The translations under genes and the position numbers were made by a program. Of a DNA stretch of 64,000 bases, positions 51,001 through 64,000 are shown one piece after another. Source of the DNA: Leptoclinus maculatus (Eukaryota > Chordata > Actinopteri > Perciformes > Stichaeidae); the NCBI GenBank assembly GCA_032191485.1, contig JAVDOI010000016.1, positions 13,567,736-13,631,735 on the forward strand, in the 5' to 3' direction. The notes below the pieces were generated by a model. The model was not told the origin of the DNA and ran no database searches. It was given only the letters and a program-made list of their open reading frames with translations. Each line of letters begins with the position of its first letter. Positions within the stretch are counted from its first letter, which is position 1.

Positions 51001-52837
51001 CAGCTCTTTTCTCCTGCAATTGCATTACTTTAAAAAGCCTGGCCTTTAATTTATCTGTATCTTCTAGCACAGGTAATTTCTGAGTGCAGAGCAGGGAATC
51101 CTACAGACACCCAATCGATAAAAAGGAGCCGCAAGGAGGCAACAGAAGTGATTGCTTCAACCTACGAAAGACAGCTAGAGGATATGTGCCGTTCCTCAGA
51201 TCATTTTCATGTGAAATCAAAATCACGGACAGAAACACTGGAGCTAGAGCTAGTGTAGCACTTACCTGGATGGTGTTTCCAGACACAGTTGATTGGGGCC
51301 AAATGGGTGACGGCATGGGAAGAAAAAAAAAGGAGAAGGACAGACATTAGTGACACTCAAGAAGAATGTGGAAGAGAATGTTTTTCCACTTCGTTGTCTC
51401 AAATGTGTTCAAAGCAAGGAAAGGTAAGCAGTGAGTGGTTATCAGGAGAACGTTAGAGCAATGTTTTTAACAGGCTCAGGAGGAAAATACTTCGGTTTTT
51501 CCTATGCAGGTTGTTTTTTTTAGGACACGACAGGCCAGATAAGTGCACTGAATGATGATCCACATTCCAGCCACAATTTGGCCCAAACCCTTCTGAAAAT
51601 TGGCACCAGATGCCCGAGGGAGGGAAAGCAAATCCCAAAATGAGCCTGCGTGATTGAGTACCATCTACCCCACAATGTCTGGCCTGCACAGACACGGAGA
51701 TCAACGTCCACTGTGATAAGCGCTAAATTCAACACAGATGGAGGACTAATCAGACGTTCTTGCCCTTCATTTCCAATCGTTTCCTGTCACCTGAAACCGG
51801 CCTTGGTTTTAAACAGGGACTGGGATTCCTGTGTTACACTGGCAAGAACATCCAATAGCACAAGTCAATATGTTGAAGTGTGATCAATGAAAATGTAATA
51901 GATACTTCAATAATACGGGACCAATGGTATTATGATTATCTATTTAGTTATATTACACTATATTATATTAAATAAATCGTATGCACATATAGATAATAGG
52001 CATGCTTGCTTTAATTGTAGCAGCAGATTAATGTGAACGGCTCAGTGCGTGGCAGGTGACATATTTAGTTTATAAAAGCCTTGTAAAAATAATCAACATT
52101 TGTTGCTGTGGTTCTCACAAGGATCTGGTGTTGAAAGCATTCTGCAGGCAGACAGGGAGACTCGAGGAGGAATTGCGTGTCTTTTTTGTTTATTTAGTTA
52201 TTCTCTCTGGAAACATGCAAGAACAGAGCCCATACCAAGAAGACAGGTGTGAGCTACCCCTCAGCCTTGGCCAAGGGCATGTTTTGTTTTCCTAGGATGT
52301 AGTGGTTACGCTTTGGAATGGATTAGGACAACGTGATCCAAGACTACAGTAAAGCTCGGAGGTATCTTTTCTCAAGAGTGTGGTCTCACAGCCTGAGGAG
52401 AGGTAGATACTGTTGCCTGTGATGAAGTACGGTCGGTGCACACGTTGTAACTGGATTAGGCCTTCGGGCCACACGGTATTCTCTGGAGGTCAGCTTGCAG
52501 AGAATTTATTGCCACAGAAATATGAGTCAAAGCTGTGCAACTGCCAAGGATGTTTTACACCTGCAAAGAAAAACTTCTGAAGTTTTGCACTTATTATTGA
52601 GTCATTATTAAGTCAGATGCTCCTGCTGTTGGCACAACAGATGAGGCTAAGAAACAGATGGAAATGCCTCTCCCACCAATTAACGCAGGCACTCTATTGT
52701 AAAAGTCTTGACTTAGCTTTCAACAGCTACTCGTAGTTTACATCCAGTTGACAACCCATTCAAAAAGACGAAGCATACCTGTGCCCAAAGCACTGTCATA
52801 GAAACTTACTACAGGAATGTATTTTCTGCTGATCTAA

Positions 52838-53102
52838 GGCGCCAACCTCCAGGTCTGAAAAGTGAAGCCAATGCAGAAGTGACTTTAAACTTGCTTTCTT
52901 TGTAATAGACATGAGCGTTGACTTGCAAAAAGAAGTGCGATTGTATAGAAGTCTTTGGAGAAAATGACCCTACCTCTCACTTGGTTTAATAGCTCAGTAA
53001 ACACTGTAAACATGACTTTAATGTCTCAGTTGGAGTAGCTTCAAAAACGGCAGTTCACATACCAATGGGTGACCTCACATAGTGACTATGTCCACTTCTT
53101 CA
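52838..53102 (-). repeat. fish interspersed repeat, copy 2, inverted and internally deleted
   Basis: On the plus strand it runs from GCCAACCTCCAGGTCTGAAA to ACTATGTCCACTTCTT. On the complement it therefore starts AAGAAGTGGACATAGTC and ends TTTCAGACCTGGAGGTTGGC, the same order as the copy at 36692-37147 but with the middle missing and the 3' tail retained. Shared strings in the complement include the AAGAAGTGGAC start, the GGGTGA...ATTGG region near the 5' end, and the conserved AAACCAAGTGAGA block. It is non-coding. Confidence 0.6.
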
Positions 53103-54569
53103 TTTCTCGTTCATTCGATATGGACAAATGCATACACATAGAGAATCATCCAATGCCGTGTATCCCAGCATTTTTAGCTACTGCTAATTTCCAATGCCCA
53201 ATATACATTATATATAATATTATATTATATAGTCTCTAGCTGAACTATATAAGCAGTTGCCTTTCGCCTTTGGGGATAGTAGCATTGTTTTTACGATTCA
53301 TGGAGGAAATGTTTATTGGTGAATAGTTGGACAGCAGGGGGGAGAAGTAGCATTAGAGCCTCCAGCATAGAAGGAGAACTGCATAGCAGGTCTTAGCTTA
53401 ACAGCAATAGAAAAGTCTGCCGTGGCTGATTCCATGTATTGTACAGTTGAAAGGCTGAATTCTCGACGCTATTCATCTGGTAAGTCCCATGCAATTACTA
53501 TCTTAATTGGATATCAAGCGTCAGAAAGATCATCCATTTAATAAATGTGGGGGACGTTGATAAGCGACGGACTAATTGTCATGCCTTGCACTAAAATTGT
53601 GAACTTGGGAATAATGACAACATGTGGAGAGTTTCTCCGTCAGAAGGACGTCACATATCTCACCAGTATATTATTCACAGGATTTACTTTTTTTTTTAAA
53701 TATGAAATATCAAAGAAAAGTCAAATAAAAAAATTAAACAACCGCGACAGATTTTTTCCCCCCACTTTCAAACGGGTCACCATCGGACTGACACTTGCCT
53801 TAATCCTGACAGCCAGCTGGAAAAACAGCACATGCTACCAGTTGGTTAGGCTAAATCTATTCGTTCTAATGACCATGCAGGCAGCAGCTCAAGAGATGCA
53901 AGCCCCGTCCATTCCTGGGAGAGATAGTGAAATGCCAGAGGTAATTAACAGCAGCGGAGGTGCTGAAGGGCTGCATGACATCCAGCACCAGATAGTGTGT
54001 TCTTCTCCTCTGTCTTTTGTTAATTAGCAGCATTAAACTAATCCTAGCCTCATCCTTTCTTTTCCACCATCAAAGTCCACCAGGGTAATGCAACGGCACC
54101 GTGAAGAAGAGCAGACTAAAATGAGGAACTGTAACAATACCAATTTGCCACAGCTCTGAACACTGCAGCATTTCCTAAATATATATACTGTATGGTCGCG
54201 CTCGCGCTCGTGCTTTGATAGTGTCCTCTGTGTAAGCCTGAGTGCTGCAGGGTAGAGGTTTGGAGTGATATGAAAGAGATCACAGGGAGCTGAAGCTACC
54301 TATAGGTGTGTCTGCATCAACACTGGTGTTGTTATACCCCCCCGCCTGTGGCACAATGCTGAAGACTGCTTTGTGATTTATTAACCTGCACAGATAGTAG
54401 CAAGAGAGCATGGGAATAACAGATGCCACTAATGTAGACCATAGCGCTCTAATAATAGCCTTCAAAAGGCATTCTGGAACACTTCAGCAGTGTGTTTATT
54501 AAATCTGTATATTTAAAGTAATTACTTGGATAATGGAGACATCAGTACTAATGCATTATTAGGATGCAG

Positions 54570-54602
54570 CATACTAAATGATGTTGAACATCATTTAGTA
54601 TG
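54570..54602. repeat. 33-bp palindrome, 16-bp arms around one base
   Basis: CATACTAAATGATGTT (54570-54585) is followed by a single G and then AACATCATTTAGTATG (54587-54602). The arms are perfectly complementary, and unlike the AT hairpins the sequence is not low-complexity. There is no coding or transposon context. Confidence 0.88.
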
Positions 54603-57600
54603 TAAGAGCCTTTCTCTTATAATGGCACTTCTGTATTATATCAGTGTGCTTCAAGATACAAACTTATATGTGAAGATGTGACGATGTAAATCTTCAGCGA
54701 GACAGTCATGCCAACATGATGGATCAATTCAATTAGATGTAGAGATTTCTGTTGGGACTACTTGGGAAAGTAAAAAAACTAAACAAATTGATGTGTGGGT
54801 TTGTGCTGGTGAGAAATAATGATCTCAGACAACTATAGAAGTATGCAGCCTGTCCTCAGCCCAACGGTGATTCCAGAATCTTCCAATGTAGGCAGGAGCC
54901 CTGACCTTTTACTCCCTGACAAGTTTAATTATTTACAGGTGTTCCTCCTGACAAACCTCTTACTGTCCTCACCTCCTGACACCGAGGCACTCAGGCACTC
55001 AGCTGAATATAAACCACCACCATGCCAGACGAGTGCTACATGTTCACAGAGAACTCAAGATGGACAATGTGCAGCACTCACATCTATAACACACCAGAAA
55101 AGGTAAGTTATGGGGAAGCTCTGTTGAAATAAGCACAACTTTATTAACTGCTACCAAATCCTGAATCAAAACGCGCACCACGCCGCAGGTACAAATCCAT
55201 ATTTTCTCACACTGGCGGATGAGAGAGGCGAGACTGGCTTTGTGATGAAAAGTGAAGTTGAGCTGACCACAAAGAGACTAAACTTGCACTCGCTCAAACA
55301 GAAAAAGGATGGCTGGAGAAAAAAAAAGGGGGAATCACTCCCTTTATTTTCTCCCAACCTCTGTGTTTTATGCTTTGAATCCGACTTCAAAGCCATGTGG
55401 GGCTGAAAGTCACCCTGTTGTGTGGGTGGGAAGCTTTTACTTTCTTTGTTGGCAACACTGCAGCACACTGCACACCTTGGAACAAGACAAAAAATACACA
55501 TCAGTGAGAGCATTTTTGGTTCTCGGTGTGTAATTTAACAAGCTGACAGGGGCACAAACATCTGTAAACACTGTAGGCATGAATGGTATGGGTGATAGGA
55601 CATGCCCTGCATATTGACAGCAGCATGTATGTACAGCATTACAGTACGTATTTGTCATTGTCATCTTGTCATGCAATGTACTCGCAGTGTTGTAGTGTTT
55701 TTAAAGCAGTGTATTTTTTGACATATAATCAATCCCGATTCGACATCAGAGCCATTGATGATCTGTGACTGATCCAGCCACTGTGATTGGCCACACAAAA
55801 CCTGTTCTTCCAAAAAGCAAATAAAAACAGCTACTTTATCAACCGAAGCTCTTCTGACAACTGGCATGTTTACGGACGTGCATGAGTTTGGGTGTTTCAT
55901 GTCACTGTCAAACCACAATGTTTTCTTTATTGATTTTCCGGTCTGATCTCATCACAGCCGGAGAGGACGGGAGGCTGGGCGGACAGAACAAAAAGAAAAC
56001 ATTAGAAAAATAAATGTAATACTGGAAGTGTTAAGGCTCAACCGAGGCAATTCTGTTAGACTCTGGAGTACGATGATCGCTTCATAAAGCTCTCTTATCC
56101 TTGTCAAGTCTGTCAGCATATTAATGAAGGTGCTGCAGCAGTAGGAGGCAGCGTTGGCTGGCAAGAAGCCTCCCTTGGGGACTCACATCCCTCTACCAGG
56201 ACATGTGGTGGAGGGAGGGGGGAGAGGGGGGGGGCTGTTTGTGAGCTCCAGTGGGTGCCAGAAAGATCACAGTGACCTGCTCCAGGAGCCTGCTTTCCAC
56301 TGACAGAACTCCTGAAGCCAGAATAGACTCTTCAATCAGTGTCTGCAGCGCACTGCAGGCGATGTCATTACTATCACCAGTCTTGTATTTCTCTCAAAAG
56401 AAAACCACATCAAAAGAGAATCTTGTATGTGCCTCAGAGGAAGTACAGGAGTCTTCTGATGAAAAACACCTCGACACGTATCAGGCACTCTGACTGTGGA
56501 CTGCTACAGATACTGACCTCCGCCAAATGCAAATGTTTCCCACATGATCTTTCACGGTTAAAGAAGAAACGTAGACAAAGACATCTGGAGAGGGAAATGG
56601 AAGTTAGATTTGAAATCCAAATTATTATTGAAAAAAGTGTTTTTCTGATTATGTTGCATCTGTTTACTTCATGATAGAAATTTCTTCATTATTGTGCAAA
56701 GTTCTGCAGACATTTTTTTTTGATAAGATTAGAGAATATGCTTCAGTGGGGTGTTAATTCCCCTAGTTCTCAGTTTTGCAGTTTTTTTTTCTCTTTTCAA
56801 CAAATGAGAGCCAATATGTTGAAGGAAGAAAGGATGAGGCACGTTGCTGCACTCGCATGAAAATAAATTACATTTTAATTCTGGGGAATTTCTCCCTAAT
56901 AGCAGAGATCTAGCTTGGTTGAAGAAAATGTATTCTTTTGAAAGCCCAAAGTAGTCCAACTGTAAATGACTAGTTACGAAATTTTTTTTTGAAACATTTC
57001 GTTTTAAGCTGTGTTGCCAGAAAACGTCCTCAATGACTGCATCCCCTGGTATTCAGCACGGCACAAATGTTGCCATTTAGTCTGTCTGAGGAAGAGCTTT
57101 TTAAGCTGTGAAAAGTAGTGCATTTGTATTCTCAGACTCTTTTCAAAGCACAACTTTAATGTGACTGAACAATATAGGGAGCCTCAGGACAGTCTAGTGA
57201 TTTGAATATTAAAATGGAACTCTATATCTGGACTGCAGGGCTCAATTAGTTCACACAGGTTTTTGAGAAGACTTACAATAATTGAAAGGTTTTTGGATCC
57301 CAGAGCTTTAACTGCAAAGGACAGGACAGAGGAACTAATGAATGACAGTATGTATGCAACGTTGCAAGCAAGATTTAGTTTCATAGAGGAGCACATTCTA
57401 AATATAGTACTGTAGAAAGACAAAGTAAAAGAAAGAAAAGTTTCTCTCCTCATATTATTCCTGGCACAGTAGTTCCTTTTTTCATGTGGATGTGAGCTTC
57501 TTTTCCACCTTCCTGCAACTCTATCAAGAAATGTGATTAATATGTTGGGCCAGAAACCAGGTCCAGATAATTGATTTCTAATCTTCACTCTGTGGTGAAA

Positions 57601-60600
57601 TCATTAACTAACTCACCCGTATAGCTCCATAGAGATGCAGAAACCAATTGACAGTTTTCTTCGGCATAGGTGCAAAAGCCACATTAAAATGAGACCTGGG
57701 AAAAGTAGCTTTTCATACGGCTATCGCCTGAATCGATAAAGGCTATTAGGTCCAAGTCCCCAAGGCACATGTGACAGAACTCAGGCCCAGGGACGACTAT
57801 TCATTCAGAGTAGACAATGGATACATAATAGTAGACAAATTATCTTGGTATTGTCTTGGTGCTACCAATACCATAGCTACAGTGTCTGTTTCTGCACAAA
57901 CATGTAAATATGTGCATGTTGTCATGAATTTTTTATACTCATTTTGCAATAAATTGGAGCAAAGAGAGAGAGAATTGTTACGCTATATTCCCCCATCCAC
58001 CGCAAATGTTTATAGTAAGGCCTTAAAAGCTTCTTCCCTTTACTAACCCTCTTCTCCATCAGTTCGTTTTAGACACATGGCGGTGTGCTCTACTGCACTG
58101 CTACCCATCTACTACAGTATTCATAAATACTGTCACATAATGCATTCGGATCACAGGTGCTCCTATAATCAGCCGTCTCATCTGCGCCTCACTCCTCCGC
58201 TATCTCACCGTCACAAGGTGATTTGTTTCACAGTGGTTTGAGATTGACAACTTCCCAATGCTGACAGCTAATGCCAACAGCATTGGCAGGCTGTGAGACG
58301 AGGCAGTCGGCAGTGTAATATATTCAATGATAATCCCTAAGCCTATCTACTTCATGTTTTTTTTTTTATTTATCCATTTTTCAATCACAAAGCAGAGAAA
58401 AGACATTAAGATAGTCAGGACCAACACAGTACGCGTGTAGACACACATGGCGCAATGGAACTAAACAGTGAATACAGCTCTCAGGTGTATTTTACACAAC
58501 TTGCAAGTTCATGGAACAAGTTTAAACATCTTGTGTTTCAAAGACGGATCAAAGTCTTCAAGTAACTCATTGTGCCTTTAAGGATACTTAAAAATATGTG
58601 GGATGAAACAAGACATTGAGGCACATCGTGAACACACACTTAGATACAAAACGCTGAAGTCAACATCAAAAAATATATTGTAAGATTACAAAACTGGTTT
58701 TATATTCAGCTAAAAGGCTTGTTTCAAGCAGATTAAGTTGACAAATGGAGCTCATAAACATTCATCCGTTATGTCTGCTCGAAATGGGGCCAGGTGTTCA
58801 CTGGTGCAACTTGTCAAACTACCTTTTAAACAGAACAGGAACTTCAATTAAGTGTCCGACACCACTTAATGAAGCGCTGATTGTGAGAACAGAACAGTGT
58901 CCAGAAACATAATGAAGTCATTAATGCTAATTTATACAAAGTCTAACATTTGAGCTCTTTGTTTATTTAGGAGCCAGAAAACATCCTATGGGTTCATTAT
59001 GATCTGGAGAGCTTCCGCTAGTTGTGTGTTGGACACGGGGGCCGGGACAGGCATGCAATCAGCCAAGTGCCTCATCGAGCTTATGCAAAGCCATTCCTGT
59101 TCTATGCTAATGCCATCTCGATGGGCAGAAATGAGAATGTAGTGATGCAGGATAATTACCAGGGCACACCAGAGACAGGTGCTGCCCTAACTGTGGTGAT
59201 TTAGCATTTCCATGTCCTCGCTCTCGTTAGGTCTGTACTATTCCTCAGTCAGGAAGTAAACTTTGTGGCACGAGGCACTAAATCTTCACACGGAGCCTCT
59301 GAGGAACGGCAGGTCCCAAATGCCTTCAGAACATGTTAATGGTCGTGGCTATTACAGAGAGTCACAAACAAACCTGGTGTTTACCTGCAGTCAAGGTCAG
59401 CTTGCAGGTTATCAGTGGTTCTGGATGGCAGACTCATTTCTCAGGGTTATCCCCGTGCACAGTTTCAAAAGGTCAGTCATTAACCATGCCATGAGAACAG
59501 AACCCCCGCCTGAGTGCCCCTTCTTCACTGTTGGGTAAAGACCTATTTCTGTCACTTCCAGTGGTGACGCTCTGTGAGAGAGCTAAAGCACACAATGGAA
59601 GTGCTGCTATTAAACTGGCTTCTTAAGGGGTTAATTTTGTACTGCCCAGGTTGAACCGGGTTGACATGATGCAACTTCATGATTCATGACCCCTGCCGAT
59701 GCTTGGTCGAACCACTAATTCTCTGCTTATCACTAACAATGGGTGGCCGTTGCGCTTTGGGTTCGAGTTGAAGTTTCTTTAATGACTCACTATTAGCCGC
59801 CTCACTTATACTGTTGAGTTATACCTGTTTAGCCTAATAGGAACTGTCTGGAGCTGCATACAAAATGGTCTGTCACAGCGCAGAGAGCGCTTTGGTTCCT
59901 GCCTGGAAAACGAATGGATTTCACACTCAACCTGCAGGGATGTTGGGGAAAGGTGTGAATGGGCACTGAAGAACAGCCACAGGACAGGATCCGACAAACT
60001 ATGGAGCGAGCCAATTAGACGTGGATCTGCAGGGAAGCTCGCGCTCTCTCCTCTGCACCCAGAGAAGCAATATTGAAACCACACGACATTCCATTTTGTA
60101 GGCTATATTCAAAATACTATTCCTGTACCATCAATGACAATTACACACCTGCAGAGCCAGGATGGGAAAAAAGAGCGAAGCTCTGAGCTTTTAATGATGG
60201 ACAGGAAAGGGTCAGCGGCTGAACTAAGCTGAGGTGAAAAGAGGGAGCAGCAGAGTATTCTCACCATTACACGCCAACAGCGGTGGCCATTTGTTTCTGG
60301 TGCCAAGCGAGTCCTTTTGTGCAAACACAATACGAACTGCCCGAGCCTACATTAAGGCTGTAGTCCACAGAAAGGCAGGACAGCTTCTGTAAAGACTTTA
60401 ATCTTAATAATGCGTCCACGCCTTCCATCCTCTAAGGTGACAGTAGAAACTTGACTTCTTTCCAGTTTGCAGTTGGAATTAAATGAAATGACACTATAAA
60501 CTGGAAGTGACTCAACATTGTGTGACATGCCTCATTTAGCCCATCATGCCATTAAAGATAATTGATTGTGGAATACAGAAAAGCATAGCCATGTACGAGA

Positions 60601-60601
60601 A

Positions 60602-60618
60602 GGAAAGGAAAGGAAAGG
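60602..60618. repeat. short (GGAAA)n repeat
   Basis: Three to four AGGAA units in a purine-only stretch that continues as GGAGAGTGAGG. Confidence 0.75.
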
Positions 60619-61492
60619 AGAGTGAGGAGTGAAGGGGTAAGGCAGAAGAAAATGCCTGTTGTCACATGGCATTGGAATGGATGAATTTAAGCTGTCAAGA
60701 AATGGAGGTATTGTCAGCTAAGTTGGTTCAAAGCCAGGGACTCTTGAAATCCTGACACTAAGATGCTGTCAAGCTGCCCGGAGAAATAAGAGTGACAGCG
60801 ATGTGAAACAAAGAATTTGTACAACCCCACTGCAGAGGAGAAGCAGGGCTCCATTCAATCACGGGGATATTAGAATACTTGCTGAACATCACAACTACTT
60901 GGAATTAGTTATTTACTCAACATGGATGACGCCAATAGAAGAGCTCAGTCAACAAAAAAAAAAGACATGAAATGCCCAATACCATTATATACAGTATGAA
61001 TAGACTCCGCCTCATTGCAACACAAGATTAACATACACATTACTCATGTTGCATGTGTTTTATTATTACAGTATTCCATATGAAACCATCTCCAATCTAA
61101 GCTTTACTGTCACCTGACTAAATAAATCAGACATGACAGTTTTCTTTCTGTTTACTGCTACGCTAAATCTACGCAAAGCCAAAAGCATTGAAATCACACT
61201 CCTCTTTCTGCTGAATAAACAAAGAGATATGTTTTGCTGTCTTTGCTATTTTCTAGGCTTTGGTTCAGACATATTGGTGGGAATATACCCTCCATATCGT
61301 TGTTGTGTGATTAACCTTATTTTGAGTTATTGTATTATAAAATGTGTAATGTTAAAGGTGTTAAGAAAGAGACATTGTATCTTTTGTAGATAATTCAAAC
61401 TGGGCAACAAATAAAGACAATTCTTAGTATGTGTGTTATTTGGCAGATAATCGGATATTGTTCATTAATGTGTTTGCTAGGCTGATGCTGTT

Positions 61493-61806
61493 GAACGAAG
61501 AACTATTAATCCATTAGTTGTCAACTATTAAATTAATCGGCAACTATTTTAATAGTAATTTTTCTAGATTCTAGATTTTTAAATATGAATATCTTCTGCT
61601 TGCTTTACTCCTCTATCACAGTAAACTGAATATCTTTGAGTTGAAGACAAAACAAGACATTCGAGGACGTCATCTTGGCTTTTGGGAAACACTGATTGAC
61701 ATTTTCCACCAATTTCTGACATTTTATAGATCAAAGAACGAAGTGATCTAGAAAATAATTGACAGATTCATTGACAATGAAAATAATTGTCAGTTGCAGC
61801 CCGAGT
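61493..61806. repeat. AT-rich interspersed repeat, probably a non-autonomous DNA transposon
   Basis: Repeated ATTAAT-type motifs at the left (AACTATTAATCCATTAGTTG, AAATTAATCGGCAACTATTT) and AGAAAATAATTGACAGATT, GAAAATAATTGTCAGTTGCA at the right bracket a core with AGTAAACTGAATATCTTTG, GACGTCATCTTGGCT and TTCTGACATTTTATAGA. The ends are loosely inverted (CAACTATT on the left against AATAATTGTC on the right). I recall this composition from a very common fish repeat that ends ...CAGTTGCAGCCC. It is old and diverged; the superfamily is not resolved. Confidence 0.65.
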
Positions 61807-64000
61807 TGAATTTATAAAAAAATGCTTTTTTGTTGCTATAGACGATGCATGATAGCAAATACCAACACGTACGTTTTACATTTTAAATGTTGGACTTTTG
61901 GATGCAGCTCCTGTCTTTTATTCTAATCAGATTCAGTTTCGCTTGATGAAAAGCGTGCATCATGAGTGAGACTGCCGCCGCCATGTTGACCTGTATACCG
62001 TATCTGTGGCTCTGTAGACAGACTTCAGAGACAACTAGGTTGACACTCCGGGGCCGTCGCACTGTCACCGTGCTGCTACACAGAGGTGTGTGTTAGTGTA
62101 TGTCCTCTCATCATTAGGCCTCGCTGCCTGCTTCCCCCTCCAGGACCCAGGTTCCTGACTGGACTCCTTTGTGGCAAAATCAAATCTAAGGGACAGCCTG
62201 GGTATCGCTTCAGGCTACAGAAAACAGGCTCACCGGATGAGACAAACGACGACACGGTTGTATACCTGACACACAGCTCTGAGCAGTAAAAACAAAAGTG
62301 TGATTTGCACTAAATGAAGCAGATCTCAGTCAACATGCTGTACAGAATATACAGCCTATCACATCATTTCTCTAGCATGCAAGCTGGAAGCATCACGGAG
62401 TGACGAGCACATACGGCAATGATTCATCCAGAAGGAGAGTCCTCTTTCAGGGCACATTGAGTCTGCTTGTTGTGCTGAATTAGGAAATTAAGAAATAGCT
62501 ATGCGGTTCTCTGCAGATGTGAAGAGCCCTGTGTTGTTTCTTTCTTCTGGTAATTGCACAGCTTGAGTCCTCTTACCCTCCCCCTCTCCACCATTATTGC
62601 TGAATACACATTCAATTCTTACTCTGCCCATGTATCTTGTTGCAAAGTGTTACGTCCAATTGCAGATGGAATTACCCGAGTCTTTCATTGTGTGCGCAGC
62701 TTTTCGTTTCTCCACATGCCCAAACCATATGTTGGACCAATAGCGAGCTGTACAAAGTATACCCCTTGGTCCAATGAAGTCCTTGGCCCAGGGGGCACTT
62801 AAGTATATTTGCCTTTAATCAGGCCTCTGTGGAGAGAGGGCCCACATGTGAATTGCTGATTATCAAGTTTCTCTATTAAATAAGTAGACTCCACAAGTGA
62901 ATTAGGGACATCAAAGAAACTGTGTTTAGCTGCATCAATATAGAAAACAGCAGCATGTTCACCAGGTCATAGCGACTTTTATTACGTTCGTCTCTGTTTT
63001 CTTACAGAATCCCTTTAGGAAAGATAGCAGAGATGCTGCAGTGCCACTCAATCATACTCAGGTTCCTCATATTTCACATTTGGGCTCACCTGACTTAAAT
63101 GTAGCATGAGGGAGACGTTCAGCCACAGGAAGAAGGGTTACACCAGAAATCCATGAGGAAATTTGCAGGGAGGACACATCCAAATTATTTCTGTGCAAAA
63201 CCAACATTACACGGCCGATGCATGACATCGCTGTATGGAAAGGACTCCGGAAGGACCTCTGGCAATGTGTTCAAGGTCTGACCGTGTTTTCATTAACATG
63301 TGACTGAGACCTCGGTGTGTGATTTTCCTTATGGAATCCAATGGTCAATAAAACAAAATGAATGACTTTAAGCCAGCACCCCTCTACTTTCTACATAGGC
63401 CGCCAAGATGGATTTGACATTTCCAATACACTGAGTGATTCCAGAAAAAGACCTCATTGATTGAGGCCAGGACACTGCACTGAGACAAAACATTAATTTT
63501 TCTAATAGCACTGTGCTTTCGCAAGAGCAGGTGAAAGCAGATTCAAGTGCAAAGCCCACATTTATAAATGAACTAAACATTTGTTACAGCTTATTAATAT
63601 GACGAACTGTAAGCGTCCTTTTCGTTTGCTAGTATAAAGATAAAAGACAAACATTGAAAATGAACACCTTATTATTTGTCACTGGAGACAGGTCTAATAA
63701 TACATTTCATCAGACGTCAGCCACTACAAATGATTTACAAAATGACAGCTCTCTAGCTGCAGTCCAAAAAGCCCCACTAGCTCCGCTGGCACTCTGAAAG
63801 TCAATATCTACTCATGATGAACAAGATTCGTGAGAGTCCTCATAAATCTTAAACAGCCACCTGCAAAACGCAAGATGGTTCTCATTCAAAGGTTAGACTC
63901 CACACTGCCGTTTCTCACAGTCCCTCCCTTGGCTCTGCGACACATAAAAATGTCATTGTGTAATCACAGTTAAAAACACCTATCTGTGCGGTTACCCTGA
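61807..64000. other. intronic block at the window end
   Basis: I see nothing assignable. If the gene model is right, the previous macrod2 exon (GGGGVDG-type loop) lies beyond 64000. Confidence 0.5.

Larger units (their letters stand above)
37148..52837. other. large intronic block without genes
   Basis: Holds the perfect palindrome at 42.6 kb, the AT hairpin at 44.7 kb, the G19 tract and a CAGA repeat. No coding exon was recognised. TAATTA- and ATTAATG-rich stretches occur around 39230-39320, 49670-49740 and 50630-50730; they look more like intronic regulatory DNA than decayed transposons, but sequence alone cannot decide. Confidence 0.5.
53103..61492. other. intronic block without genes
   Basis: The longest open frame (53545-54027, plus strand) has no recognisable domain and random-looking composition. 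AT-rich palindromic DNA occurs near 53205-53232. Only the 33-bp palindrome and a short GGAAA repeat stand out. Confidence 0.55.

Noticed and set aside
53545..54027. 160-codon open frame on the plus strand, the longest here outside the LINE and exon
   Set aside because: No domain, no protein-like pattern, AT- and Lys-rich stretches from simple sequence, and no splice or promoter context. A chance frame of this size is expected in 64 kb.
57184..57588. 134-codon minus-strand frame rich in Ser, Leu and Phe
   Set aside because: Considered as a membrane protein or LINE piece, but no motif is recognisable and the hydrophobic character follows base composition.
1..64000. Search for a novel prokaryote-style defence, biosynthetic or mobile system
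   Set aside because: The window is vertebrate intron; there are no clustered genes, ribosome binding sites or operon spacing.

Overview
This window looks like intronic DNA of a ray-finned fish (teleost). The evidence is one well-formed vertebrate exon, a fish-type L2/CR1-like LINE, several interspersed repeats of kinds I recall from fish genomes, and many dinucleotide microsatellites. There are no operons, ribosome binding sites or dense ORFs, and nothing suggests a prokaryote, plasmid or virus.

The only securely identified host coding sequence is a 122-bp exon on the minus strand (14687-14808). It encodes the VIHTVGP beta-strand and following helix of a macrodomain. Its sequence, its 40-codon length and its splice phases fit MACROD2, an ADP-ribose-binding mono-ADP-ribosyl hydrolase. 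MACROD2 is known in vertebrates for very large introns, and this fits: no other macrod2 exon is recognisable, so the flanking introns would be at least about 14.7 kb (downstream, positions 1-14686) and about 49 kb (upstream, 14809-64000). A second exon-shaped segment on the same strand (21013-21147) has good splice sites and protein-like sequence. It is symmetric, is phase-compatible with the macrod2 exon, and I cannot assign it to a family. It is the most interesting unexplained item here.

The rest is intron with transposon debris. It contains: a decayed L2/CR1-like LINE (about 22085-23820) with three in-frame stops, an internal deletion and a frameshift; a PIF/Harbinger-like MITE with TTA target duplications (26824-27127); a long fold-back element with inverted arms of about 350 bp (30808-31906); an L2-like reverse-transcriptase fragment in antisense (about 32035-32481); a LINE/SINE 3' tail (about 35325-35437); two oppositely oriented copies of one fish repeat (36692-37147 and 52838-53102); and a further repeat at 61493-61806. 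Microsatellites, homopolymers and three unusually clean palindromes (42556-42611, 44720-44757, 54570-54602) are also present.

No new multigene system is visible. The best leads are the orphan exon, the perfect palindromes, and two TAATT-rich intronic blocks that resemble conserved regulatory elements. All family assignments come from reading the sequence and from recall; no database search was run.
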